NCBI RefSeq assembly: GCF_000430765.1
Contig: NZ_KE387241.1
Span: 242,813-306,812, forward strand
Length of the DNA: 64,000 nt
From: Peribacillus kribbensis DSM 17871
GTDB taxonomy: Bacteria > Bacillota > Bacilli > Bacillales > DSM-1321
Direction of reading: 5' to 3'
Position 1 is the stretch's first letter, and each line of letters begins with the position of its first letter. The notes beneath the pieces are model-generated. The model ran no database searches. It worked only from the letters and a program-made list of their open reading frames with translations, and had not been told where the DNA came from. Below are positions 33,824-42,475 of the stretch, piece by piece. Both the position numbers and the translations under genes were made by a program.

Positions 33824-34348
33824 TTGGAAGACCGTAAATACCCGATAGGGCGGTTTGTTGTACCGCATGTATTTTCAGAGGATAGTATCGATATTTGGAT
33901 TAATGATATTGCTGCTGCCCCAGCCAATATCAAAGAGGCCGTTCACGGCCTGTCTGACGAACAGCTGGATACCCCGTATCGTGAAGGCGGCTGGACCATC
34001 CGCCAGGTCGTGCACCATATAGCAGACAGCCACATGAATGCTTATATTCGTTTTAAGCTGGCACTTACAGAGGATTTTCCTACAATCAAGCCATATAAAG
34101 AAGGAGACTGGGCCCTGCTCAGCGATTCCTCCGCCGAAATCTCAGCCTCTATCCAGATCATCGAAGGACTGCACACGCGCTGGGAAGCCCTGCTTCGTTC
34201 CATGAAACCAGCTGACTTTAAACGGAAATTCATTCATCCCGAAATGCAGACCACCATTAATCTGTACACAACCCTGGCCCTCTACTCCTGGCACTCCCGC
34301 CACCACTGCGCCCACATCAACTCCCTGCGCGAACGAGAAGAATGGTGA
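33824..34348 (+). CDS. DinB-fold thiol transferase (YfiT/BstA-like)
   Basis: A 174-residue four-helix DinB/YfiT protein. The three metal-binding His are in QVVHHIADSHMN (His about 64) and the late HSRHHCAHIN. The Bacillus YfiT group includes bacillithiol-S-transferases that detoxify electrophiles. The TTG start at 33824 lies eight bases after TTAGGAG. The GTG at 33815 touches the ribosome site and is unlikely. Confidence 0.85.
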   Translation: MEDRKYPIGRFVVPHVFSEDSIDIWINDIAAAPANIKEAVHGLSDEQLDTPYREGGWTIRQVVHHIADSHMNAYIRFKLALTEDFPTIKPYKEGDWALLSDSSAEISASIQIIEGLHTRWEALLRSMKPADFKRKFIHPEMQTTINLYTTLALYSWHSRHHCAHINSLREREEW

Positions 34349-34349
34349 T

Positions 34350-34391
34350 TGGGCACATTCTGGTATGTCCCTATTTCCCGATTATTTCCCA
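34350..34391. repeat. Degenerate REP-like element
   Basis: GGGCACATTCTGGTATGTCC then CTATTTCCCGATTATTTCCC. The right flank matches the copies at 27503 and 34911. The left arm has diverged. Confidence 0.4.
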
Positions 34392-34395
34392 TACC

Positions 34396-34425
34396 AAGCC
34401 GGGCTGCTTCGCTGCCCGGCTTTTT
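34396..34425 (+). terminator. Terminator of the DinB-fold gene
   Basis: Stem AAGCCGGGC / GCCCGGCTT, nine-base loop, then five T. Confidence 0.85.
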
Positions 34426-34467
34426 AGTGCTATGATGAATCTATCTTAACTGTTTGGAGGAAATGCT

Positions 34468-34908
34468 ATGGCATTACACAGTTTTCATCTAAAGGCTGAC
34501 TGGCCGGGTCTCCGCAACGATGTAGGAGAAATTGAGGCAGGAAATTTGAAGACGAAGATCTCGATCCCTCCCGAAATGGACGGGCCCGGAATCGGGACTA
34601 ATCCTGATGAAATGCTGCTCGGCGCAGCTGCAACCTGCTATATTATTACGCTCGCAGCCATGATGGAGCGCAGCAAATTGGAAAAAGAGAGCCTTACCAT
34701 GGAATCCGAGGGCATTGTAGATGTTACAGGCGGTGTAATCACCTACAAGGAAATCATCCACCGCCCTGTAATTGTCCTGAAATCAGACGCCTCTAAAAAA
34801 GATCGGGAACTTGCGATGAGGCTTGCAAAAAAAGCCGAAACCTCCTGCATGATCTCACGCGCTGTGGCTGGGAATGTAGACATTTCGCTTGAACCGGTTA
34901 TAAAATAA
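34468..34908 (+). CDS. OsmC/Ohr-family protein
   Basis: A 146-residue OsmC-fold protein; the family's two peroxidatic cysteines are Cys57 (AAATCYIITLAA) and Cys about 131 (AETSCMISRAV). These reduce organic or fatty-acid hydroperoxides. The ribosome site TTGGAGG precedes the ATG. It lies alone between a terminator and a REP-like palindrome. Confidence 0.87.
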   Translation: MALHSFHLKADWPGLRNDVGEIEAGNLKTKISIPPEMDGPGIGTNPDEMLLGAAATCYIITLAAMMERSKLEKESLTMESEGIVDVTGGVITYKEIIHRPVIVLKSDASKKDRELAMRLAKKAETSCMISRAVAGNVDISLEPVIK

Positions 34909-34910
34909 AC

Positions 34911-34947
34911 GGGAAATGGGGACAGCCCCCATTTCCCAATTATTCCC
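34911..34947. repeat. REP-like palindrome
   Basis: Arms GGGAAATGGGG / CCCCATTTCCC around ACAGC. The right flank AATTATTCCCC reaches the stop codon of the isochorismatase gene. Being between convergent genes, it may also end transcription. Confidence 0.7.
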
Positions 34948-35497
34948 CAATGATTTCATCCGTGGTCAAGATTGTTGCAAATTCTTCATGGAGTGCAGCA
35001 AGTGAGGTCTGGTGGATTTGGTCTGCAGTGTAGTGTGTGCCGTCATGGGACGTGATGTCGAAGGAGGCCGCAGCATCGGATACCACGAAGGTGCTAAAGC
35101 CAAGGTTGCCGCTCATTCTGGCTGTAGTGGATACGCAGTGCGGTGTAATTAAGCCGGTGATAATCAGGGTGTCAATGTCATTTTCCCGTAAATACTCCTC
35201 AAGTCCTGTTCCGATAAAAGCGCTGTTCACATTTTTTTGAAAAACTGCCTCGCCGGCGCGGGGTGCTGCAATATCCTTAATCTCCGCACCATCCTGCCCT
35301 GGATATAAAGGCGATTCCGGATTAACGGACAAATGCTGGGTATGGATGACCGGGTACTCTCTTCTGCGCCATTCGCTTAACAGCCTTGAAATCTGTTCTT
35401 CTGCCTGAGGATTATTTCTCGTTCCCCACTTCTTACTGTCAAATCCTTTTTGTACATCAATGACCACCAAAGCCGTGTTTTTACCTAATTTCAACAT
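34940..35497 (-). CDS. Isochorismatase-like cysteine hydrolase
   Basis: A 185-residue cysteine hydrolase. The triad Asp14 (VVIDVQKGF), Lys88 (FQKNVNSAF) and Cys121 (TPHCVSTTA) is complete. The family splits amides or ethers in nicotinamide, isochorismate or related compounds. The true substrate is unknown. It diverges from the Lrp-type regulator gene, which may control it. Confidence 0.88.
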   Translation of the reverse strand: MLKLGKNTALVVIDVQKGFDSKKWGTRNNPQAEEQISRLLSEWRRREYPVIHTQHLSVNPESPLYPGQDGAEIKDIAAPRAGEAVFQKNVNSAFIGTGLEEYLRENDIDTLIITGLITPHCVSTTARMSGNLGFSTFVVSDAAASFDITSHDGTHYTADQIHQTSLAALHEEFATILTTDEIIGE

Positions 35498-35624
35498 CTG
35501 AATCCCTCCCTCTTAAGATACTTTTATTTTATTAAATACTTTCACCATTCGCCTTATGAAAAAAACGTTATTCTCCTTTAAACACCTTTCATATAATATA
35601 AAAATGAGAGGAGGGGGATTACAT

Positions 35625-36062
35625 TTGAAAATTGATGAAATTGACAAGCACATTCTGCGCTGTCTAACTGCCAATTCAAGACTTTCCATCCGGGAGCTGT
35701 CCAAGCAGGTCAACCTCTCCGCGCCATCTGTGTCCGAGAGGGTCAGGAGGCTTGAGGAGGAAGGGGTCATTGAAGGATATTCCGCCAGTATCAATCATCC
35801 GGCACTCGGCTACAGTGTTCAGGCCATCCTTCAGATCACCACCCGCAGCGGCAAATGTGAGGAATTCCGAAAATTCATCCGGAGGCACCCCAATGCCGTC
35901 TGGTGCAGCAGAATTGCTGGTCCCGCCGACTATATCGTGAAGCTGTCGGTCAAACAGCTGAAGGACATAGAGCGCATCATCGATGAAATAGGCGGCTTAG
36001 CCCAGACTGTTACCCACATTATTTTATCCGAGGTTGAAATGGAATCCTCCATCCTGGACTAA
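35625..36062 (+). CDS. Lrp/AsnC-family regulator
   Basis: A 145-residue regulator with an N-terminal HTH (DEIDKHILRCLTANSRLSIRELSKQVNLSAPSVSERVRRLEEEGVI) and a RAM-type ligand/oligomer domain. The start is TTG at 35625 six bases after AGGAGGGGG. The upstream ATG at 35556 is without a ribosome site. Being divergent from the isochorismatase gene, it is likely a local regulator that binds in the 127-base space between. Confidence 0.9.
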   Translation: MKIDEIDKHILRCLTANSRLSIRELSKQVNLSAPSVSERVRRLEEEGVIEGYSASINHPALGYSVQAILQITTRSGKCEEFRKFIRRHPNAVWCSRIAGPADYIVKLSVKQLKDIERIIDEIGGLAQTVTHIILSEVEMESSILD

Positions 36063-36090
36063 ATGATTAAGCTTCATACATTCTCCTATC

Positions 36091-36117
36091 AAAAACCCCG
36101 CCGATCAGGCGGGGTGT
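36091..36117. terminator. Bidirectional terminator between the Lrp gene and the HEPN operon
   Basis: Stem ACCCCGCC / GGCGGGGT with a five-base loop. A five-T run on the minus strand makes it the end of the HEPN pair. Confidence 0.8.
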
Positions 36118-36131
36118 CTCCTGTTCATATA

Positions 36132-37349
36132 CTAAACCGCCTCACTGGCCACACGGGCTTCCAATCCCTTTCTGGCCAGATACAGGCAGCTTTTTTCTAA
36201 AAGCTCAAATAATCCCGTTTCTGTGCGGATATTCAGGAAATCCACTATTGGATTCATTTTTTCAAGTGGATCCGTTTGGCAGATGCTATTAAATTGTTCC
36301 TTCGAAAAGTCACAAAATCCATGTCCGCTTACCCCGGCATGCCGGAGCTTGAGTATCTCGATGATATCATCACTGCTGAAAAGCTTATAGACCTCTTGAA
36401 AATACTTATCAGCTTCTGTCAGGTCCTTTTTATTCTTGAACTTTTTCACATGTTTTTCAAGTGTATTTAAATAGCTGTGGAAATGCCTTGTGACTCGTTC
36501 CTTTCCGGGAAGCTCGAGCTTGAAATAAGCATTCTTCCTGTTCATAAAGCTTTCACTGCCTTTTGCATCCCAGTCTATATCCCAGCCAAGGGCAAATAAG
36601 AGAAGCTCCTCTGCCAGACGATAAAGCAAGACAACAAAATCAATCAGTTTATTCTCCTCATAAAGCCGTTCAGCGGAATTATGAAGATAGGAAATAAAGG
36701 CTTTCTGGTCCTTATTTCTCAAGCCTTTCATGCTCAAGGCATATTGTATGACCTCTTCATCCTCTTCCATTTCCTTAAGCGTATCAATCAGCAGATCAAA
36801 ATAATCCTCCTGGCCGTCCCTGACATGCACATCCAGATTTTTCAGCCGTTCCCCAAATAATAATAACTTAGTTAAATCTGGATTCTGCACGGAATGGTAG
36901 ACCATTTTTCCTGCTGAGTGATAATTTCGGGAACAGATTAAATCATGCAGCCTTGAGTATACATCCTGAATCTTGTCTTCTTCAGCTGAAAAAGCAGGAA
37001 CCAGCTCTTCCCCGTTTATGAGATATACTTCTCCTCCGCGCCATCCGAGAAGAATCTGCATGAAGACAAGCTCAGCAGGATCAGGTCTGTCATTCCAGAT
37101 AAAGTAGGTGCTGTCGCCGCTCTCTATGTCTTCCTGGAGGATCTGCTTCAATCTCTGTTCAATTTCTTCAAGGCTTTCTGGCAGACTATGAAGCTTGCAG
37201 TCCTTAAAACCAGCAATATTCCCGACTTTCGGTTTTTTTTCGGAAACGTTATATAAAACATGAATGATGCTGCTGTCTTTGTCGTTAAGACCCCGCACCT
37301 TCACATTGGTTTTTCCCTTATGATAACGGCAGAACACGTGATTCTTCAT
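36132..37349 (-). CDS. Csm6/Csx1-like protein with C-terminal HEPN motif (second of pair)
   Basis: A 405-residue protein, unrecognised at close range. The N-terminal half resembles a CARF-type alpha/beta domain (STYFIWNDRPDPAELVFMQIL, then GGEVYLING at about 80-115). The C-terminal half is helical with FVVLLYRLAEELLLFALGWD and the HEPN motif R-H-x4-G-H-G (Arg336, His343; numbering from this start), the R-x4-6-H pattern of Csm6-type ribonucleases. The ATG at 37347-37349 sits nine bases after AAAGGAC and the gene overlaps its partner by 32 bases. No Cas gene or repeat array is in the window, so cyclic-nucleotide activation is only a hypothesis. Confidence 0.65.
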   Translation of the reverse strand: MKNHVFCRYHKGKTNVKVRGLNDKDSSIIHVLYNVSEKKPKVGNIAGFKDCKLHSLPESLEEIEQRLKQILQEDIESGDSTYFIWNDRPDPAELVFMQILLGWRGGEVYLINGEELVPAFSAEEDKIQDVYSRLHDLICSRNYHSAGKMVYHSVQNPDLTKLLLFGERLKNLDVHVRDGQEDYFDLLIDTLKEMEEDEEVIQYALSMKGLRNKDQKAFISYLHNSAERLYEENKLIDFVVLLYRLAEELLLFALGWDIDWDAKGSESFMNRKNAYFKLELPGKERVTRHFHSYLNTLEKHVKKFKNKKDLTEADKYFQEVYKLFSSDDIIEILKLRHAGVSGHGFCDFSKEQFNSICQTDPLEKMNPIVDFLNIRTETGLFELLEKSCLYLARKGLEARVASEAV

Positions 37350-38622
37350 CTGCTTCCTGTCCTTTCTGTACATCTAATTTAAGCTCCAGCATATAGTCAA
37401 TCAGCTCTGAAAAATTATCATCCATTTTTGCACCTAAGTCTCTCAGCATCATATTGGATTCTAATAGAAACCTTCTTTTCACCTTGGCGACCGTGGTACG
37501 CTTTGTTCCATAATAGGAATGCCAGAGTTCTGCTCCCTTAATTTCCTCGCGTCCGTGCCCGATAAAGCTTTGATTCCTTACCTGAAGGGTGTGGGCGACA
37601 TTTAGGCTTTTTAGATAAAAATAGGTTCCTATATAATCCTCGACCTCCCCGCTTTCATACTTCTTCTCCAATTCTTCGATCAGCTGGTAAATCGATGATT
37701 TTTTGATGGATGCTGCCTCCTCTTCTTTTGCGCCATGCTCCAAGAGAAATAAGAGGATTGCCTCACGGGCCCTGTAAAACCTTGTGAGAAATGCCGGGAG
37801 ATCATCCAATTCAATGCATACCTCCATCTGTCTGTATAGCTCTTCGATGAGAGCCATATCCTTTTCCATCCCGTCTGCAGACAACAGCGTTTGCAGGATT
37901 TTTTTGGTCTCCGTAAAAATTTCTTTTTTTCCGTCCAGCTTTTCACATTCTTCCAGTAAATCAAGCGATTCTCTAAAACAAAAATTCAGCCTGCTTTCCA
38001 TCATTTTCAGCAGCAGTGCAAATGATTCCGGTGCCCCGGGCTGATTTTTCACCAGCTCGAGCGCTCCCTGAAAATCATATTCCATCAGGAAACCACGGAT
38101 TTGCAGTCTCCAGGACGAGTTTGAAACCGCAGATTTTGACATGGAAATAAGGGGCTTGTCCCCATCTGCAATCAAAAATCCATGCCTGCTTCCAAACTGC
38201 TTGATGCTCTCTAAGGATACGGCACGAAAACATGCCCCATCACCCAACCCCTGGAGCTGGAGAATGGTTTCATAAGGATAATAGTAAGCAATACGATGAA
38301 TCAGCGCCTCGGTTTCGGACAAAAGACGGCTGAAGCTGCGCCCATTCTTTTTCATGGAGTAGGCATCCGCACTCCAGCCATCAGGGAGCGCCTCCTCCAG
38401 CAGACTTTCAAGGGACTGTTCAAGCTTATACTGGGTCTGTCTGTTCATCCCTTTTTCCACAGGAACGATACAGAGAAGAACCTTTGTATCTGTGGTTAAA
38501 GATGAAATGGCAGGCAATATGTGCTCTAGTTCAGCAGCTATATAAGAGTGAAGCTCTTTTTTTGTACGCATAGAATCCAGACTATTCAAGACCGCCAATG
38601 GCAGCAACTCATTCTCGTCCAT
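37318..38622 (-). CDS. Csm6/Csx1-like protein with C-terminal HEPN motif (first of pair)
   Basis: A 434-residue protein of unknown close family. Residues about 45-165 form an alpha/beta region (TKVLLCIVPVEKG; ETILQLQGLGDGACFRAVSL; HGFLIADGDKPLIS) that may be CARF-like. From about 180 it is helical, with FLTRFYRAREAILLFLLEHG and the HEPN motif R-N-x4-G-H-G (Arg349, His356). The motif has the same form as in the partner gene. The ATG follows AGGTG by six bases. The two proteins probably form a heteromeric RNase or toxin. The evidence is motif and layout, not close homology. Confidence 0.65.
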   Translation of the reverse strand: MDENELLPLAVLNSLDSMRTKKELHSYIAAELEHILPAISSLTTDTKVLLCIVPVEKGMNRQTQYKLEQSLESLLEEALPDGWSADAYSMKKNGRSFSRLLSETEALIHRIAYYYPYETILQLQGLGDGACFRAVSLESIKQFGSRHGFLIADGDKPLISMSKSAVSNSSWRLQIRGFLMEYDFQGALELVKNQPGAPESFALLLKMMESRLNFCFRESLDLLEECEKLDGKKEIFTETKKILQTLLSADGMEKDMALIEELYRQMEVCIELDDLPAFLTRFYRAREAILLFLLEHGAKEEEAASIKKSSIYQLIEELEKKYESGEVEDYIGTYFYLKSLNVAHTLQVRNQSFIGHGREEIKGAELWHSYYGTKRTTVAKVKRRFLLESNMMLRDLGAKMDDNFSELIDYMLELKLDVQKGQEADEESRVLPLS

Positions 38623-38721
38623 TCCTCACACCTCATTCGTGCTATTTAAGTTATCTTTTAGTATATACCCTTAATTCTAACTATTTTGCTTTAGAAACTT
38701 TAGGAAGTTTTGTGAACATAA

Positions 38722-38751
38722 AAACCCGGGCCTCCATTCACCCGGGTTTAT
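38722..38751 (-). terminator. MFS gene terminator
   Basis: Stem AAACCCGGG / CCCGGGTTT with a ten-base loop, T-rich on the minus strand, directly after the MFS stop. Confidence 0.8.
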
Positions 38752-38756
38752 AAAAT

Positions 38757-39980
38757 CTATGCTTTTTTTCTTCCGCTTAAATAAACCAGGATAACCGGAA
38801 TCTGCAGAATTCCTACCCAGACAAGGGAGGTGCGGAGTGAAAACCTGCTGCCTATCAGTCCGACAGCCGGCCCTCCCGCCGTCTGTCCCAGGGCATCCAG
38901 CTGGCTGATCATGGATAATACAGTCGCACGCCTTTCCGAAGGGATCAATTGATTGACCCAAGTGTGAAAGAGAGGAGCCGAGATGGTACCTGTCATCGAG
39001 ATGAGGATCAGCAGTCCAAGCGCGGTTGTAAAATCCGGAGACAGCGCAAAGCCGATAATCCCAATAATCCGGATTCCACTCAAGACAAGGAAAATCCGGA
39101 TTACGGCATGTTCATTTTCAGTCCGGATATACCTTCGTGCCAAGGCTGCAGCAACAAAGCAGAATAACGCAGAAAGCAGATTGATGCAGCCAAACCACAT
39201 GGACGCATTAAAGTGAAGGATCTCCGGCATCTTTAAAGTGATTAAAAACTGGGCCTCCCACAAACGGTCCCATCCTTCAGAGGCAGCGCCGGTGAACAGG
39301 CAAACAAACGCAAGCATACCAAGCACGGCACTCGCCTTGATGATGCCAAGACCGTCTTTAAAGGTGTGGAGTGCCGAGACCAGCCATCCTTTTTCGTTCT
39401 GGACCTCAGGAATAAAATGAGTCTCCTTCATAAAGAATACCAAAAACAAGGCTGTAAGAAGATAAAGGATGCCACCCATCAAATAGGGAAGATTCAGACC
39501 GAGCGAAGACAGAACCACACTGCAGAGAACGCCAAGTATATTGGCAGCCTGGGCATACTGGCCCGCCTTTAAAAATACTTCTCCTATGTTTTTCTCCCCG
39601 ATCTCATCTGTGAGCCACGCCTGTGAGGCCCCGCTGACAAATGTTTCCCCCACACCGCGGATCATCTCTGCTGCAATGACTGCCCCGATAAACGGAATGA
39701 TGCCGCGCAAGGCAGGCACGCTTCCTTCAAGTACATACGCGGTGCCAATGATCAAGAGACCGGCAATGATGGACAAACGCCTCCCCTTTGTGTCAGCGAA
39801 TACACCTGTCACCGTTTCAAACACAAGGCAGGTAACCTCTAAAAACATACCGATCAAAAGAAGCTGAAACGGGTTGAACCCCAGCTCCTTAATATAATAA
39901 ATGGCATAAGTCGTAAACATTAAGCTGTTTGCAAACTGAAGCATGGATTGGTAGGACACATAAATCTTGGACGCGTGCAT
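38757..39980 (-). CDS. Major facilitator superfamily transporter
   Basis: A 407-residue, 12-helix MFS protein. The motif-A-like loop is GVFADTKGRRLS (about 65-76), with a second basic loop PSERRATVLSM. It probably exports drugs or metabolites; the substrate is unknown. The start ATG (39978-39980) is nine bases after GAGAAGGG. An in-frame GTG nine codons upstream is less likely. Confidence 0.85.
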   Translation of the reverse strand: MHASKIYVSYQSMLQFANSLMFTTYAIYYIKELGFNPFQLLLIGMFLEVTCLVFETVTGVFADTKGRRLSIIAGLLIIGTAYVLEGSVPALRGIIPFIGAVIAAEMIRGVGETFVSGASQAWLTDEIGEKNIGEVFLKAGQYAQAANILGVLCSVVLSSLGLNLPYLMGGILYLLTALFLVFFMKETHFIPEVQNEKGWLVSALHTFKDGLGIIKASAVLGMLAFVCLFTGAASEGWDRLWEAQFLITLKMPEILHFNASMWFGCINLLSALFCFVAAALARRYIRTENEHAVIRIFLVLSGIRIIGIIGFALSPDFTTALGLLILISMTGTISAPLFHTWVNQLIPSERRATVLSMISQLDALGQTAGGPAVGLIGSRFSLRTSLVWVGILQIPVILVYLSGRKKA

Positions 39981-40375
39981 GGATACAATCAAACCCTTCT
40001 CTCGCACGCACAGGGAAACCGCCGATGCGTGCTAATCTTGTACTATATAAACCTTACAATTTATCGTTCTCTGATCACATATTGACATTAGAATCCCTCC
40101 AACATTTTAATTCTGCTAGATGGAAATAGTTAATAAATTAGGGTTAGGAAAAAATCAAATAAATCTGTTGGTATACTGAACCGAACTCCCTTGGATCCCC
40201 CTTTTTAACGAATTGTTCCATCCACATACAAAACATACCCAATACTATTGAAAAAGCTGAAAAATTAAAATTGGTCCCATCTTAATATCTCATCCCCAAA
40301 ACTAAAGTCTATTCAGGAATTTATTATTATCCGAATTGCACTTCTAATAAAGCGGTAATTCTTCCTGCTCTTCTA
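39981..40375. other. Gene-free stretch, AT-rich
   Basis: No supported gene. Base composition falls from the preceding region and remains AT-rich to about 44.3 kb, marking the left edge of the accessory island. I see no att site or transposase here. Confidence 0.4.
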
Positions 40376-41002
40376 TCAAATACCAATATACCTTGATAGT
40401 TTAGATGCGTTATTTGTCTTACCCAAAAATAAAATTAAAAGTTTATAAATAAGAAAACCTATAATAGTCCCAAACACATTACAAATAACATCGTCAATGT
40501 CTATTGTCCTTGCCATTACTACCTCTAAGAGACATTCTACAAATTGTAAACTTTCAATCCCAAGAGTGACAAAGAGTCCGATTATGATTGTATGTTTAAG
40601 CCTTTTGAATTTTCCCGATAATAAAGGTAGAAGAAATCCTAAAGGCATTAGCATTAAGATATTGCCACCTACATTTCGTACAATCAACTCAATCATAAAT
40701 AAGGTGTCACCGCTATATGCGATTCCTACTTGGCTAATATCTTTAAGTATCGAGATAAGAGGTATGTAGTTTACCATTCTGTATGAAAACTCTTCGTGAG
40801 GAACGTTTATGTATAATGGGAACAATGTAACTGAGATAACCATTAATAAGTATAAAACCAACAAAAATCCTAACAATTCTTTAAACCAAACTAACGTCTT
40901 TTGGTTTTTCATTTTTAGCACAAGTATAATTACCCTCAAAAATAAGTAACACAAAACACCAAAAACAATTACTAAATCCCCATCAACTTTCAAACTAACC
41001 AC
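40376..41002 (-). CDS. VanZ-family membrane protein, AT-rich
   Basis: A 208-residue protein with six helices. The VanZ core reads NYIPLISILKD, NVGGNILMLMPLGFLLPL and IDIDDVICNVFGTIIGF. It is longer at the N-terminus than the VanZ protein at 33 kb and only distantly similar to it. The start is a GTG behind AAAGGAAG. Codon use is markedly AT-rich compared with the flanks, which points to transfer. Confidence 0.8.
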   Translation of the reverse strand: MVSLKVDGDLVIVFGVLCYLFLRVIILVLKMKNQKTLVWFKELLGFLLVLYLLMVISVTLFPLYINVPHEEFSYRMVNYIPLISILKDISQVGIAYSGDTLFMIELIVRNVGGNILMLMPLGFLLPLLSGKFKRLKHTIIIGLFVTLGIESLQFVECLLEVVMARTIDIDDVICNVFGTIIGFLIYKLLILFLGKTNNASKLSRYIGI

Positions 41003-41130
41003 CGCTTCCTTTGTATCTATAATCTCTAACTATCCCACCCTAATTTCAATAAAAAATCCAACCCCATTTATAGAAATAACACCAAACACCACTAAAATGT
41101 AACATTTTTACAATATAATTAACATACCTT

Positions 41131-41162
41131 CTTGAACTAAACTGCCCCTTTAGTTAAACAAG
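41131..41162. repeat. Candidate cassette-boundary dyad
   Basis: CTTGAACTAAA-ctgcccc-TTTAGTTAAACAAG: seven-base arms AACTAAA/TTTAGTT within outer CTTG/CAAG. It shares the AACTAA core with the motifs at 41657, 43281, 44033 and 44236. Confidence 0.45.
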
Positions 41163-41327
41163 CTTGTTTGTTCTATTTCTCCTTGTTTTGGACAGATCGT
41201 TCAATGAGTGAAATGGTTGGGGGTTCGGTCGATGCCACATCTATAATATGATTTAAAGCATTAATCCCATAATGCTTGTATGGTCCAGGGTGAAAATCGG
41301 AAGCAATAGTACTTAATTTGACAAAAT

Positions 41328-41590
41328 CTAAATATCTGGATTTTGAAAATTACAAAAAATCCCTCCCTTGAACTCCTCATATTCATCCAACAACGTAAAA
41401 CTTTCATTTCTGACGGAGTATGAGATGTACCAATCAAATTCAATACGAATTACTGGTAGTGTTTCATCAACATCGATGGAGCTGTAGTTGGTTGTTCTTT
41501 CATCCGCCTCGCCTTCATTAAATTTGCAACGATCAACATCTATTATCAAAGAGTTATCACTTGGTTCAAATAACGTAGCAGACTTATATC
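41328..41590 (-). pseudogene. Fragment of an unknown protein
   Basis: An open minus-strand frame without a start codon reads GRYKSATLFEPSDNSLIIDVDRC and continues to FNEGEADERTTNYSSIDVDETLP and a stop after FKGGIFCNFQNPDI. It has protein-like composition and a D/E-rich immunity-type look but a stop just upstream of GRYKS. Probably the C-terminal remnant of a lost gene; family unknown. The remainder of the 41003-41825 gap carries only the boundary dyads. Confidence 0.35.
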
Positions 41591-41625
41591 TTCCGCAACT
41601 CCCCTATCCCGTAATGATTACAAAT

Positions 41626-41745
41626 TACAAAATAAGGCTGCCACACCAGCTATGAATTCCCTAACTAACGCAACCGTTGGTGGGAAAAAGCTTTGGCCGC
41701 TTCTGTGCTTATGGCATATTTATAAAAAAATTCTGCTAACTAACG
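41626..41745. repeat. Candidate cassette-boundary element with CTAACTAACGC cores
   Basis: GGCTGCCACACCAGC, then CCCTAACTAACGCAACCGTTGG at 41654, and a second GCTAACTAACGCC at 41733. The order hairpin/AACTAAC is the same as in the elements at 43257 and 44012. It lies before the VOC gene. Confidence 0.45.
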
Positions 41746-41825
41746 CCTAAATTTATGCAATTGTGTCAAATAGAAAATTTTTAATGCTAAAATAAAATAA
41801 AAATAATTTTTGAGGAGATTTAGCC

Positions 41826-42251
41826 ATGATTAAAAAAATCGATCATATCGGGATAGCTGTCCGTGACATAGAGAACAGTATTTCTTTTTATAAAAAAGTG
41901 CTAAATGGATTATTGATAGACCGATATATAAGTGAATCAGCAGGAGTTGAAAGTGAGGTTGCTATTATGGAGGTTAATGGGGACCGAATCGAATTGCTCT
42001 CTCCAACCAACAACACAACCTCGCCAATAGCTCGTTTTATTAAACAAAAAGGGAAAGGAGTTCATCATATTGCTTACCGAGTCGATGATCTGGATCAAGC
42101 ACTAGAAGAACTTAAAAACATAGGAATTCGCACTTTAGAAGGAACATTAAGAATCAACAAGCACGGAAGACGGCTGGTTTATCTTAATCCAGCAGACACT
42201 GAAGGCACAATCATTGAGTATTGCGATTATCCAAAAGAAAAACTGGTCTGA
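41826..42251 (+). CDS. VOC-fold protein, methylmalonyl-CoA epimerase-like
   Basis: A 141-residue glyoxalase-fold protein: KIDHIGIAVRDIENSISFYKKVL opens it, GVHHIAYRVDDLDQAL is the second repeat and GTIIEYCDY the end, with metal ligands His7, His about 79 and Glu about 132. Close in pattern to methylmalonyl-CoA epimerase. No mutase genes are nearby, so an independent role such as detoxification or resistance is possible. The ribosome site GAGGAG precedes the ATG. Confidence 0.82.
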   Translation: MIKKIDHIGIAVRDIENSISFYKKVLNGLLIDRYISESAGVESEVAIMEVNGDRIELLSPTNNTTSPIARFIKQKGKGVHHIAYRVDDLDQALEELKNIGIRTLEGTLRINKHGRRLVYLNPADTEGTIIEYCDYPKEKLV

Positions 42252-42308
42252 TATCAAATCAGTTATTGTATATATTTCTTGTTAATTCAAGATCTAAGAA
42301 AATATATG

Positions 42309-42340
42309 CGGGCGGCCGAAGCAGCCGGCACCTTCTTCTC
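42309..42340. repeat. Candidate cassette-boundary element, degenerate
   Basis: GGGCGGCCGAAGCAGCCGG followed by CACCTTCTT repeats the GGCTGCC-N4-CAGCC plus CTTCTT layout of the elements at 43257 and 44012, but the AACTAAC core is lost. Confidence 0.35.
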
Positions 42341-42475
42341 GAAGGGATCTAAATTGATTCATCTACTTTTTAAGTTACGAATAATCAGTCAATCTATAAA
42401 TAACAGTGTACAATACAACTAATGCCAGTTAGTGTTCAAGAGAAATAACTGGCCAACTGTCAATCCTTGTTTAAT

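Noticed and set aside
36132..38622. Type III CRISPR locus
   Set aside because: No Cas10, Csm or Cas6 gene and no repeat-spacer array in the window, only the HEPN pair.
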